A stretch of DNA of 64,000 nt from Planctomycetota bacterium (lineage in GTDB: Bacteria; Planctomycetota; PUPC01; DSUN01). Shown one piece after another: positions 25,093-33,279 of this stretch. The notes beneath the pieces are model-generated. The model searched no databases and had not been told where the DNA came from. It saw only the letters and a list, made by a program, of their open reading frames with translations. Each line of letters starts with the position of its first letter. The stretch's first letter is position 1. Made by a program: the position numbers and the translations under genes. The DNA is taken from assembly GCA_035384565.1 (NCBI GenBank), contig DAOOIT010000002.1, positions 86,528 to 150,527 on the forward strand, read 5' to 3'.

Positions 25093-26649
25093 ATGGCCCT
25101 GACGCTCTCTGCCTTGTTCTCCCTCGCCGCAGCCGCCGGCACGGGGAAGCCGCCCATGCTCGACCTCCCGGAGGCGGGTCTTGCGCGCGCCTGTGAGCGG
25201 GCCGCCCACCAGAACGTCCTGGCGGCGGTCAATCCCGACGTCTTCCCCGGCTACTGGTCGGTGTGCGCCGACGGGCAGGGCTTCGGCTATGGCAACACGT
25301 ATCCGTCGCTCGACGGCCACCAGATGACCGATGCGCTCTTGTGGCTCGGTCAGGCCGACACCGTGAAGGCCAACTGCGCCTACGTGCGCTCGTTCCAGCG
25401 GCCCAACGGCCAATTACCCCTGGCCATTCTGCCGGGCCTCGCGGGCAAGTGCATCGGCAACAACACGCCCGTGGACCCCAACGGCGGCCTGTATCGGCAC
25501 TGGGTGCCCGGCGACCCGCTGCGCGCGCTGGCCGGGCCGACTTACATCCAAAACGCCGATGTGATCTTCCGCTTCACCCAGGACCGCGAGTGGCTGGCCG
25601 CACAACTCCCCTCGGTGAATCTGGCTGCGGACTACCTCGCCACGCTCGTGACCGCCGAGGGCGCGGTCGGCGGAGCAGGCTACTACGTCGAGCGCCCGAC
25701 CCGGGTCGAGTATGACGGCGTGGCGCAGTGCCACGCTGCCGACGCTTTCCGGCGCGTGGCCGAACTGAACCGCCTGGTTGGCAAGCCCGAGGCGGCGAAG
25801 CGCTATGATGAGCTGGCTCAGCGCATCGCGGAGCACTTCCGCACCCGCTTCTGGGTCAAGGACCGCTTCGCCGAATACATCCACCCCGCCCGCGGCCTCA
25901 TTACCAGCCACGGGCTGACCGACACCGACTGGGCCGCCATCGCCCTCGGCCTCGCCAGCCCGGAGCAGACCGCCATCCTCTGGCCGCAACTGAAGGACGA
26001 GAAGGGGTTCGACTACGGCGGCATGCCCGCGGGCATCGCCACCCGGCCCGAAGCCTATGAGCCGTGGGAGTTCACCCACCCCGACCGCCAGGACCTCGCG
26101 GCGATGGGGCGCGTCTGGTATCTCGAGTGCCAGGCCCGTGCGCGGATGGGCGACGCCGATGGCCTCCTCGCCAGCCTCCGCAAGGTCTGCACCGAGGGCG
26201 AGAAGCACGGCTACTTCTGGCGCGAGCGTTACAACGCCCAGGGCGGCTTCGGCGCCGAGAAGTACTGCGAATACCCTGCCAACCTCATCCGCATCGTCCA
26301 GCGCTACCTCCTTGGCGTCGAGCACCGCCTCGACGGCGCCCTCGTCGTCGCGCCCACCGTGCCCGAGGCATTCTGGGCGGCCGGCTTCGGCCAGACCCTG
26401 ACATTTCGTGGCCGCATCCTCTCTTACCGCATGCAGTGCGACGGCATCACAGGCGAGTACCGCGGCGACGGCCCGCAGCGCGTGTCAGTGCGGTTTCGCG
26501 CGAAAGCGTCACAATCCCCTCCCCACGCCGAGATTGACGGCCGTCCCGCGCCTGTCGCACGACAAGGCGAGTTCGCCGCCATCACCCTGCCGCCCGCCCC
26601 CGCGGGCCAGCCGTGCCGCTTCGCAATCGGTGCCCCTGCGACACCTTGA
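25093..26649 (+). CDS. six-hairpin glycosidase (GH78/GH63-like)
   Basis: A 518-residue protein. A short signal peptide (TLSALFSLAAAAGTG) is followed by an (alpha/alpha)6-type catalytic region with FGYGNTYPSLDGHQMTDALL, GPTYIQNADVIFRFTQD, RYDELAQRIAEHFRTRFW, GLTDTDWAAIALGLA and a C-terminal beta domain with VAPTVPEAFWAAGFGQTL. This fits alpha-L-rhamnosidase or related six-hairpin enzymes; the exact family is uncertain. Acid/base and nucleophile are probably among the conserved Asp/Glu of DGHQMTD and the later YEPWEF region. There is no ribosome site, consistent with a leaderless mRNA. Confidence 0.75.
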   Translation: MALTLSALFSLAAAAGTGKPPMLDLPEAGLARACERAAHQNVLAAVNPDVFPGYWSVCADGQGFGYGNTYPSLDGHQMTDALLWLGQADTVKANCAYVRSFQRPNGQLPLAILPGLAGKCIGNNTPVDPNGGLYRHWVPGDPLRALAGPTYIQNADVIFRFTQDREWLAAQLPSVNLAADYLATLVTAEGAVGGAGYYVERPTRVEYDGVAQCHAADAFRRVAELNRLVGKPEAAKRYDELAQRIAEHFRTRFWVKDRFAEYIHPARGLITSHGLTDTDWAAIALGLASPEQTAILWPQLKDEKGFDYGGMPAGIATRPEAYEPWEFTHPDRQDLAAMGRVWYLECQARARMGDADGLLASLRKVCTEGEKHGYFWRERYNAQGGFGAEKYCEYPANLIRIVQRYLLGVEHRLDGALVVAPTVPEAFWAAGFGQTLTFRGRILSYRMQCDGITGEYRGDGPQRVSVRFRAKASQSPPHAEIDGRPAPVARQGEFAAITLPPAPAGQPCRFAIGAPATP

Positions 26650-26674
26650 CTCCCGGGCGGCTAGCGGCTATGCT
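26646..26674 (+). promoter_or_regulatory. promoter of the restriction-modification gene; leaderless start likely
   Basis: TTGACT, 17-bp spacer, TATGCT; 8 nt between the -10 box and the ATG, with no Shine-Dalgarno sequence. The -35 box overlaps the stop of the preceding gene. Confidence 0.6.
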
Positions 26675-26682
26675 GCGTGGCA

Positions 26683-28533
26683 ATGACCAGAGCAGCCATC
26701 TTCAAACAGTATGTGGAGGCCCTCGGCGCCGTCGCCGCGACAGGCGACGCCCGCGAGGAGAGCTTCTACCCCGCACTGCGTGACATGCTGAAGAACGTGG
26801 CCAACGCCACCGGCCGCTCTCACGTCCACGTCACCGTTCAGCCCCGGCCCACCAACGCGGGGAACCCAGACTTCCGCGTGTGGAACGGCGCCGACGCCAT
26901 CACGGGCTACGTCGAGGCCAAGGCGCCCACCCAGACCAATCTCTATGACATCGAGAACTCTGAGCAACTCCGCCGCTACCGCGACACCTTTCCCAACCTC
27001 CTACTGACCAACTTCACCGAGTTCCGCCTTTACCGCAACGGCCAGCACATCCAAACCGTCCATGCCGCCAGCCCGAACATCCTCAACGACCTGCACGCCG
27101 CGCCTCCCATCGAGCGGCCCGACGAGCTCTGGGCGCTGCTTGACCAATTCCTTGACTTCACCCTCCCCAAAGCAACCACCGCCGACGAGCTCGCCACCCA
27201 GCTCGCCAGGCGCACCCGCTTCCTGCGTCAGGTCCTCGCGCAGCAGCTCGCCCAGAAGGATGAGCCAGCCGACGGCGGGCTTGCAGGCTTCTATGAGGCT
27301 TTCAAGAAGTTCCTCATCGCCGACCTCACCCACGACCAGTTCGCCGACCTCTACGCCCAGACGATCACCTATGGCCTCTTCGCCGCCCGCACCCGCACCA
27401 CCGCTGCCTTCTCCCGCCGCAGCGCCTACGACCACATCCCACACACCATTGGCGTCCTGCGCGACGTCTTCCGCTTCATCTCCCTTGAGGAGCTTCCGCC
27501 ACACATAGAGTGGATTGTTGACGACATCGCCGAGGTCCTGGCCCGCGCCGATGCCTCCGGCGTCCTGAACCGCTACTACCGCGAGCACCAGGGCGCCGAC
27601 CCGATCGTCTACTTCTACGAGCCCTTCCTCGCCCAGTACAACCCCGAGGAGCGCGAGCGCCGCGGCGTCTACTACACCCCGCCAGAGGTCGTCTCCTACA
27701 TCGTCCGCTCCGTCAACCAGCTTCTCAAGGACGAGTTCCGCCTGCCCGACGGCCTGGCCGACCCGCGTGTCACTCTCCTTGACCCCGCCGCCGGCACCAT
27801 GAGCTTCGTCGCCAAGGCCGCGGAGGTCGCCGTCAACGAGTTCGTCGCGAAATACGGCACGGGAAAACGCGAGGACTTCATCCGCGACCACATCCTCCGG
27901 AGCTTCTACGCCTTCGAGCTGATGATGGCGCCCTACGCCATCGGGCACCTCAAGATGGGCTTCTTCCTTGAAGAGCTCGGCCACCGCCTCGCCGACGACG
28001 AGCGCGTGAAGTTCTACCTTACCAACACCCTGGACATGGAAGAGCTCGCCCAGACCGAGATGCCCTTCTACCGCGCCCTCTCCCACGAATCCCGCGAGGC
28101 CGCCAAGGTCAAGAAACAGCAACCCATCCTGGTGATCCTGGGCAATCCCCCCTACTCCGGCCACTCCTGCAACCAGGGCGACTGGATTCGCCGCCTCATT
28201 GAAGACTACAAGCAGGTGGACGGAAAGCCACTCGGCGAGAAGAACCCAAAATGGCTCCAGGACGACTACGTGAAGTTCCTGCGCTTCGCCCAGTGGAAGA
28301 TCGAGCAGGCCGGCCGCGGCATCGTGGCCATGATCACCAACCACTCCTGGCTCGACAACCCCACCTTCCGCGGCATGCGCCAGAGCCTCATGCGCACCTT
28401 CGACGACATCTACGTCCTGGACCTCCACGGCAACACGCTCAAGCGCGAAGCCTGCCCCGATGGCTCCAGGGACGAAAATGTCTTTGACATCCGCCAAGGC
28501 GTGGCCATATCCTTCATGATCAAGAAGGGCTGA
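26683..28533 (+). CDS. Type IIG/ISP-like restriction-modification protein, N-terminal half (nuclease + N6-adenine methyltransferase)
   Basis: A 616-residue half of a combined restriction-modification enzyme. Residues 20-110 carry a PD-(D/E)xK-type nuclease core with Asp63 in NPDF and Glu78-x-Lys80 in VEAK. A helical connector precedes YYTPPEVVSYIV and the methyltransferase: AdoMet motif DPAAGT at 367-372 and catalytic NPPY at 488-491. It ends at DIRQGVAISFMIKKG, the point where intact relatives continue into the target-recognition half. The missing half is encoded from 29243 after an inserted cassette. Start chosen at the ATG near the promoter. Whether the two halves assemble into an active enzyme is unknown. 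Confidence 0.85.
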   Translation: MTRAAIFKQYVEALGAVAATGDAREESFYPALRDMLKNVANATGRSHVHVTVQPRPTNAGNPDFRVWNGADAITGYVEAKAPTQTNLYDIENSEQLRRYRDTFPNLLLTNFTEFRLYRNGQHIQTVHAASPNILNDLHAAPPIERPDELWALLDQFLDFTLPKATTADELATQLARRTRFLRQVLAQQLAQKDEPADGGLAGFYEAFKKFLIADLTHDQFADLYAQTITYGLFAARTRTTAAFSRRSAYDHIPHTIGVLRDVFRFISLEELPPHIEWIVDDIAEVLARADASGVLNRYYREHQGADPIVYFYEPFLAQYNPEERERRGVYYTPPEVVSYIVRSVNQLLKDEFRLPDGLADPRVTLLDPAAGTMSFVAKAAEVAVNEFVAKYGTGKREDFIRDHILRSFYAFELMMAPYAIGHLKMGFFLEELGHRLADDERVKFYLTNTLDMEELAQTEMPFYRALSHESREAAKVKKQQPILVILGNPPYSGHSCNQGDWIRRLIEDYKQVDGKPLGEKNPKWLQDDYVKFLRFAQWKIEQAGRGIVAMITNHSWLDNPTFRGMRQSLMRTFDDIYVLDLHGNTLKREACPDGSRDENVFDIRQGVAISFMIKKG

Positions 28534-28536
28534 GCA

Positions 28537-28563
28537 ATGGACACAATGGACAAGATGGACGGC
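28537..28563. repeat. 9-nt repeat array, ATGGACNNN x3
   Basis: Three head-to-tail 9-nt units beginning ATGGAC. It is the inverted partner of the GTCCATNNN array 15 bp downstream. Confidence 0.8.
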
Positions 28564-28635
28564 ATCGCCCCGCCCGCGTCCATATTGTCCATTCTGTCCA
28601 TCTTGTCCATCCCTCTTCGGAGGCCCCTCCAATGA
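28537..28635 (+). CDS. 32-residue mini-ORF formed by the repeat arrays
   Basis: ATG to TGA in the same frame as the upstream methyltransferase half. It encodes MDTMDKMDG then SILSILSILSIP and LRRPLQ. Its stop overlaps the next start as ATGA, so translation through it could couple the upstream and downstream genes. The product itself has no known relative; it may serve only as a coupling leader. Confidence 0.3.
   Translation: MDTMDKMDGIAPPASILSILSILSIPLRRPLQ
28578..28613. repeat. 9-nt repeat array, GTCCATNNN x4
   Basis: Four head-to-tail 9-nt units beginning GTCCAT. It can fold back on the ATGGAC array just upstream. Three more units lie inside the four-helix-bundle gene. Confidence 0.8.
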
Positions 28636-29246
28636 GGCCGCCCCCCTCGCCCGACCTCATCCTCCCTCCCCACGGCGGCTACCGCCGCCTCAAGAGCTTC
28701 CAGGTGGCTCGGCTCATCTACGACATCACCGTTCGATTCTGCCAGCGCTACATCCCCGTGGGCAGCCGCACCGACGACCAGATGGTCCAGGCCGCACGCT
28801 CAGGCGCCCAGAACATCGCCGAAGGCAGCATGGCCTCCGCCACATCGTCCAAAATGGAGATGAAGCTCACCAACGTCGCACGTGCCAGCCTTGAAGAGCT
28901 CCGCCGCGACTACGAAGACTACCTCCGCCAGCACAGCCTCCCGCTCTGGAACCCACGCGACCCGCGGCTCACCCAGCTCATCGCCCTCCGCCCCACCACC
29001 GCCGACCACGTGGCCCAGTGGGCCAAGTCCATCAAACACGGCCACCAGTCCATTCCGTCCATTATGTCCATCTCTTACCCCGAAATCGCCGCCAATGGCG
29101 CCCTCGCCCTCATCACCGTCGCCTCAAGCCTCTTGCGGCGCCAGCTCGCCGCTCAGGCCCGAGCATTCCTTCGTACCGGCGGCTTCACCGAGCGCCTCCA
29201 CCGCACCCGCCTTGCAGCCCGAAGAAGCAAGGAGCCGCGCTCGTGA
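28632..29246 (+). CDS. four-helix-bundle protein (23S rRNA intervening-sequence/S23 type) with suffix domain
   Basis: A 204-residue helical protein. Residues 15-105 match the four-helix-bundle family known from 23S rRNA intervening sequences: YRRLKSFQVARLIYDITVRF, DDQMVQAARSGAQNIAEGS and RASLEELRRDYEDYL. A variable linker with SIPSIMSIS, encoded by the 9-nt repeat, leads to the suffix domain SYPEIAANGALALITVASSL and GGFTERLHRTR. The start overlaps the mini-ORF stop (ATGA) and the stop overlaps the next start (GTGA). It sits exactly between the two halves of a restriction-modification enzyme, where it does not belong by function. Related proteins form pentamers and occur in IVS elements and retroelements; the role here is unknown. 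Confidence 0.88.
   Translation: MRPPPSPDLILPPHGGYRRLKSFQVARLIYDITVRFCQRYIPVGSRTDDQMVQAARSGAQNIAEGSMASATSSKMEMKLTNVARASLEELRRDYEDYLRQHSLPLWNPRDPRLTQLIALRPTTADHVAQWAKSIKHGHQSIPSIMSISYPEIAANGALALITVASSLLRRQLAAQARAFLRTGGFTERLHRTRLAARRSKEPRS
29048..29074. repeat. 9-nt repeat array within coding sequence, GTCCATNNN x3
   Basis: Three units encode the Ser-Ile-rich linker between the bundle and the suffix domain. Same unit as the arrays before the gene. Confidence 0.75.
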
Positions 29247-30541
29247 GTGCCAAGCACTCCACAATCCACCACGCCCACTTCTGGGGCACCCGAGAGGCCA
29301 AGGCCGCCTGGCTCAACGCACACGACATCCGCACCACCGAATGGCGCAAACTCCGCCCAAGCCCAAGCCTCTATCTCTTCGTCCCACGCGACGAGCGCCT
29401 CGCCCACATCTACGAAGCGTTCCCCTCGCTGCCCAAGCTCTTCCCCACGAACAGCGTCGGCATCGTCACCGCTCGCGACCACCTCACCATCCACTGGACC
29501 CCCGAGGATGCCTGGCGCACCGTCCTCGCCTTCTCACGCATGGACCCCGAGCTCGCCCGCACTGGCTACAAGCTGGGCAAGGATGTGCGCGACTGGAAGG
29601 TCGCCTGGGCGCAGAAAGACCTCCTTGATTCCGGGCCATCCCGCGACAACATCGTCCCAATCCTCTACCGCCCCTTTGACATCCGCTACACCTACTACAC
29701 CGGCAAGTCCAGCGGCTTCCATTGCAGACCCCGCCCCGAAGTCATGCGCCACATGCTCCAGAACAACCTGGCATTGCTCGCTCCAAGGCGGGTGGAACAT
29801 ATCGGGGAATGGCAACACACATTCGTCTGCACAGCTTTGTCAGATCATGTGGCAGTCTCGCTCAAGACCATTGATTACCATTTCCCGCTCTACGCATGGC
29901 CTGGTGCGCTGGACCGTGACATGTTCGCTCACCCTGATCCCTCGCATCGCCAGGCGAATCTTCACAAGGGCCTTCTGCCGGCGCTGGCCGGGGCGTTTGG
30001 GCGCGAGGCGGAGCCGGAGGAGGTGTTCAACTACATCTACGGCGTGCTGTACGCGCCCACGTACCGCGAGCGGTATGCGGAGTTCCTGCGGGTTGACTTC
30101 CCCCGGGTGCCGTTCACGCGCGACGCGGAGCTTCTCGGCAAAGTGGCAGCCCTCGGCGGCCGCCTCGTGGAGCTTCACCTCTTGCGCTCGCCCGAACTTC
30201 ACCCGCCCTCCGCCCGCTTTGAGGGCAAGGGCGACAGCAAGGTGGCCAAGGGCGCAAAGGCCGGCGTCCGCTATGACCCCCAAGCCCAGCGGGTCTACAT
30301 CAACGCCACGCAACACTTCGCCCCCGTGCCCCAGGAGGTGTGGGACTACCGCGTTGGGGGCTACCAGGTGTGCGAGAAGTGGCTCAAGGACCGCCGCGAG
30401 CGCACGCTGAGCGTGGAGGAAATCAGGACCTACTGCCGCATCGTGACAGCGCTGGGGAAGACCATTGGGATTCAGCAGGCCCTGGACGAGCTGTATCCCG
30501 CCATCGAGGAGAGCCTGCTGTCCCTCGACCTCGGCTCCTGA
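29243..30541 (+). CDS. Type IIG/ISP-like restriction-modification protein, C-terminal half (target recognition)
   Basis: A 432-residue product starting with GTG, with GCAAGGAG upstream and a GTGA overlap with the four-helix-bundle stop. It resumes the enzyme where the N-terminal half stopped: HHAHFWGTREAKAAWLNA, FPTNSVGIVTARDHLTI, YRPFDIRYTYYTGKSSGFH, RPEVMRHML and VFNYIYGVLYAPTYRERY are characteristic of the target-recognition and spacer part of Type ISP/IIG proteins. Upstream of the GTG the same frame reads PKKQG, echoing the IKKG at the end of the first half, which may be a target-site duplication. Specificity for DNA would reside here. Confidence 0.83.
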   Translation: MSAKHSTIHHAHFWGTREAKAAWLNAHDIRTTEWRKLRPSPSLYLFVPRDERLAHIYEAFPSLPKLFPTNSVGIVTARDHLTIHWTPEDAWRTVLAFSRMDPELARTGYKLGKDVRDWKVAWAQKDLLDSGPSRDNIVPILYRPFDIRYTYYTGKSSGFHCRPRPEVMRHMLQNNLALLAPRRVEHIGEWQHTFVCTALSDHVAVSLKTIDYHFPLYAWPGALDRDMFAHPDPSHRQANLHKGLLPALAGAFGREAEPEEVFNYIYGVLYAPTYRERYAEFLRVDFPRVPFTRDAELLGKVAALGGRLVELHLLRSPELHPPSARFEGKGDSKVAKGAKAGVRYDPQAQRVYINATQHFAPVPQEVWDYRVGGYQVCEKWLKDRRERTLSVEEIRTYCRIVTALGKTIGIQQALDELYPAIEESLLSLDLGS

Positions 30542-30557
30542 TCCAGGAGGACTTGCC

Positions 30558-32162
30558 ATGCGAAGCGGGCTCGCGATCATCGTGCGCGCGGCTGCGGTGC
30601 TGATTTCATTAGGGGGAACAGGTGTGGACGCGGGCGAGACGCTTTACAACGGGATTATGTTGCCAAGCCCCTGGCCGCCGAGGGTGGAGAAGCTGACGAA
30701 TGAGCCGATGAAGCCGCCTTACCTCACCTCGCCACCTGCGGTCATCCCAATTGACGTCGGGCGGCAGCTCTTCGTGGACGACTTCCTGATTGAGAAGACG
30801 GACCTTAAGCGCACGTTCCACCTGGCCGAGCTGCACCCCGCCAATCCTGTGCTCAAGCCCGACACAGAGTGGGAGACCTCGACGAAGCGCGACCCGACGG
30901 CGATGGTCTTCAGCGACGGCGTCTGGTTCGATCCCGCCGACAAGTTGTTCAAGATGTGGTACATGGGCGGCTACGTGAAGGGCACCTGCTACGCGACCTC
31001 GAAGGACGGCATCCAGTGGGAGAAGCCGGCCCTCGACGTGAAACCCGGCACCAACGTCGTGCAGGAAGGCTGGCGCGACTCCTCGACCACCTGGCTCGAC
31101 CTCGAGGAGAAAGACCCCGCGAAACGCTGGAAGATATTCGTCGTCCAGTCCCACGAGAAGAAGTGGAAGCTCTCGGTGCACTTCTCGCCCGACGGCATCC
31201 ACTGGGGCGAGCGGGTGGCTTGGAGCACGCCCGTGGGCGACCGCACGACGGTGTTCTACAACCCGTTCAGAAGGGTGTGGGTCTACGGCATCCGCAGCGG
31301 CATGCTCACCCGCTCGCGCTTCTACCGCGAACACCCCGACGCGCTAGCGGGCGCCACGTGGACGCCCGAGGAGGCCGTGCCCTGGGTGGGCGCCGACACG
31401 GACGACCCGCCCCGCGACGACCTGAAGATTCAGCCGCAACTCTACAACCTCGATGCCGTGGCCTACGAGAGCCTGATGCTCGGCCTCTTCACCATCTGGC
31501 CCGGTCAGCCGAAGGACCGCGCGAAGCCGAACTACGTGTGCCTCGGCTTCAGCCGCGACGGCTTCCACTGGAGCCGGCCCGACCACCGCCCCTTCATCGG
31601 CGTTTCCGAGAAGTACGGCGACTGGAACTGGGGGAACGTGCAGTCGGCGGGCGGCGGCTGCCTGGTCGTGGGCGACAGGCTCTACTTCTACTTCAGCGCC
31701 CGCGCGGGCATCCAGGGCTCCACCGCCTCGGGGGTGTGCACCACGGGCCTGGCCACGCTGCGGCGCGACGGCTTCGCCTCGATGGACGGCACGGGCACTC
31801 TTACCACCCGCCTCGTGCGCTTCAAGGGCAAGCACCTCTTCGTCAACTCCGCCGGCGAGCTGCAAGCCGAGGTGCTGGGCGAGGACGGCCAACCCATCGC
31901 CCCCTTCACTCGCGATGCCTGCACTGTGGGCGGGGCGTCTGTGCCCCGCGACTCCACCTGCCAACCCATCCGCTGGAAGGGTGCAGACGACTTGGCCGCG
32001 GTCGCAGGCAAGCCTGTCCGCTTCCGATTCCATCTGAAGGACGCGCGGCTCTACGCTTTCTGGGTCAGCCCCGACGCCTCAGGGGCCAGCCACGGCTACG
32101 TGGCCGCGGGCGGCCCGGGCTTCACCGGCCCCACCGATACCGTCGGCCTGGGCGCGCGCTAA
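30558..32162 (+). CDS. secreted five-bladed propeller glycosidase-like protein (GH32/GH43 superfamily)
   Basis: A 534-residue exported protein starting 17 bp after the restriction-modification gene with CCAGGAGGA as ribosome site. Signal peptide near SGLAIIVRAAAVLISLGG. Propeller landmarks include QLFVDDFLIEKTD, RDPTAMVFSDGVWFDPADK, FKMWYMGGYVKGTCYATSKD, VHFSPDGIHWGERV, and GNVQSAGGGCLVVGDRLYFY, as in invertase/arabinanase-type folds. A C-terminal beta-sandwich follows. A palindromic mini-repeat is inserted in frame (CTVGGASVPRDST). Substrate unknown; hydrolysis of furanosides is an inference. Confidence 0.75.
   Translation: MRSGLAIIVRAAAVLISLGGTGVDAGETLYNGIMLPSPWPPRVEKLTNEPMKPPYLTSPPAVIPIDVGRQLFVDDFLIEKTDLKRTFHLAELHPANPVLKPDTEWETSTKRDPTAMVFSDGVWFDPADKLFKMWYMGGYVKGTCYATSKDGIQWEKPALDVKPGTNVVQEGWRDSSTTWLDLEEKDPAKRWKIFVVQSHEKKWKLSVHFSPDGIHWGERVAWSTPVGDRTTVFYNPFRRVWVYGIRSGMLTRSRFYREHPDALAGATWTPEEAVPWVGADTDDPPRDDLKIQPQLYNLDAVAYESLMLGLFTIWPGQPKDRAKPNYVCLGFSRDGFHWSRPDHRPFIGVSEKYGDWNWGNVQSAGGGCLVVGDRLYFYFSARAGIQGSTASGVCTTGLATLRRDGFASMDGTGTLTTRLVRFKGKHLFVNSAGELQAEVLGEDGQPIAPFTRDACTVGGASVPRDSTCQPIRWKGADDLAAVAGKPVRFRFHLKDARLYAFWVSPDASGASHGYVAAGGPGFTGPTDTVGLGAR
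31926..31955. repeat. GGCGGGGCGTC palindromic mini-repeat within coding sequence
   Basis: Almost identical to the intergenic copy at 13874 and related to that at 44687. Encodes VGGASVPRDS in frame. Confidence 0.7.
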
Positions 32163-32234
32163 CAATCCTACGCCGTCGCGCACCATGTAGATCGTGAGGG
32201 GCGGTACGTCAAGCAGTTCGAAAGGAGCAACGCG

Positions 32235-32792
32235 ATGGGAAGGCAGATGTTCGTTGCCGTCCTGGTTCTCGGGGCGGCTCTGGTCAGCAACGTGTGGGCA
32301 GGCGGCAAGCGCGAGAAGGTGCCGGCGAAGGAGGCTAACGGCATCCTCGTGTCGGCCACGCTCGACGGCGCGACCATCAAGTGGAAGCTCGCCCTCGACA
32401 ACGAGGGCGAGAAGGTGCTCGACATGGCCTCGCCCGTCGCCGTCCAGTACATCGAGAAGAACGGCCAGATGCTCGCCCGCAGGGTCGGCCCGCCTCCCAA
32501 GCCCGGGCGCGAGGGCAAGGGCAAGCTCCTCACGGCCCAGGGCGCGTTCGTGAAGGGCGAGGTTCAGGGCAAGAGGTTTGCCATCACCCTCAAGATCGGC
32601 GAGGGCGAGAAGGCGACCGAGCAGACCTTCCTGCTGCCCTCCGAGGTCACGGTCAGCTACCAGGAGGGCCCCCCTCTCACGGCGCTCGCCATCGAGGCGA
32701 CCCGCAAGGCCGACAAGGCGGAGAAGCCGGCGAAGCCCGGCGGCAACAAGGCAGGCAAGGAGGCCGGCGTCAAGCCGCCTGAGAATCTGTGA
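32235..32792 (+). CDS. hypothetical secreted protein
   Basis: A 185-residue exported protein with signal peptide (MFVAVLVLGAALVSNVWAG). The mature part is predicted beta-rich, with a lysine- and proline-rich tail (KADKAEKPAKPGGNKAGKEA). No family recognised. CGAAAGGAG precedes the start. It converges with the HepT gene downstream. No catalytic motif is visible. Confidence 0.7.
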   Translation: MGRQMFVAVLVLGAALVSNVWAGGKREKVPAKEANGILVSATLDGATIKWKLALDNEGEKVLDMASPVAVQYIEKNGQMLARRVGPPPKPGREGKGKLLTAQGAFVKGEVQGKRFAITLKIGEGEKATEQTFLLPSEVTVSYQEGPPLTALAIEATRKADKAEKPAKPGGNKAGKEAGVKPPENL

Positions 32793-32820
32793 GGCGCCGC
32801 CTCCTGAGCCCGGCCGGCCG

Positions 32821-33279
32821 CTACGGGCCAATAGCCTTGAGGAATGCGCCCAGTTCGTCTTCGACCCGCCGCAGCGTGACTTGCATACCGAGAGCCAGCG
32901 GCGCCATCTTGCGCCAACGCAACTCGAAGGTGTAGGCGTGCCGGAAGACGTGGCGGAAGTCCATGTATTCTTGGAGCGTCTCGTTGAGGGCCTCCGAGAG
33001 GACTGCGGGGCGTTTCGAGCTGGCCTTGGTCATGCTCTCCAGTAACTCCGTGTGCCAGAACTCGCCATGGGGCGCGCCGCCATCCATCTCCACGGCTACC
33101 CGTTTGAGCAGGCGCTCGATGCCGGAGTAGAACGAGTGCAGGATCGCTGCGAGTGCCGGGACCTCGTCCACACCTGGTTCCCGGCGCTGCGCGTTCGACA
33201 ATAGCTCATGATGGGCAGCAAGAAGGCACCGGAGTTGCTCGAGGTCCGTGGCCACCTGCTTCCTGAGGCTATCCCACAC
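32821..33279 (-). CDS. hepT: HepT-like HEPN toxin
   Basis: A 152-residue all-helical HEPN protein. The key motif R109-x4-H114-x-Y116 (RHVFRHAY) is present, as in HepT ribonucleases, where Arg/His are catalytic and the Tyr is the site that the MNT partner adenylylates. It overlaps the upstream nucleotidyltransferase gene by 11 bp, the usual MntA-HepT order. Together they form a type VII toxin-antitoxin module. Family assignment is by motif and arrangement; somewhat longer than the shortest HepT proteins. Confidence 0.8.
   Translation of the reverse strand: MWDSLRKQVATDLEQLRCLLAAHHELLSNAQRREPGVDEVPALAAILHSFYSGIERLLKRVAVEMDGGAPHGEFWHTELLESMTKASSKRPAVLSEALNETLQEYMDFRHVFRHAYTFELRWRKMAPLALGMQVTLRRVEDELGAFLKAIGP

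Noticed and set aside
28537..28613. Possible CRISPR-like array
   Set aside because: Units are 9 nt with no spacers and inverted halves; no cas genes nearby.
32183..32213. Antisense sigma70-like promoter (TTGACG-17-TACATG on the minus strand)
   Set aside because: It would fire into the propeller gene with no target; chance match or weak antisense transcription cannot be told apart.
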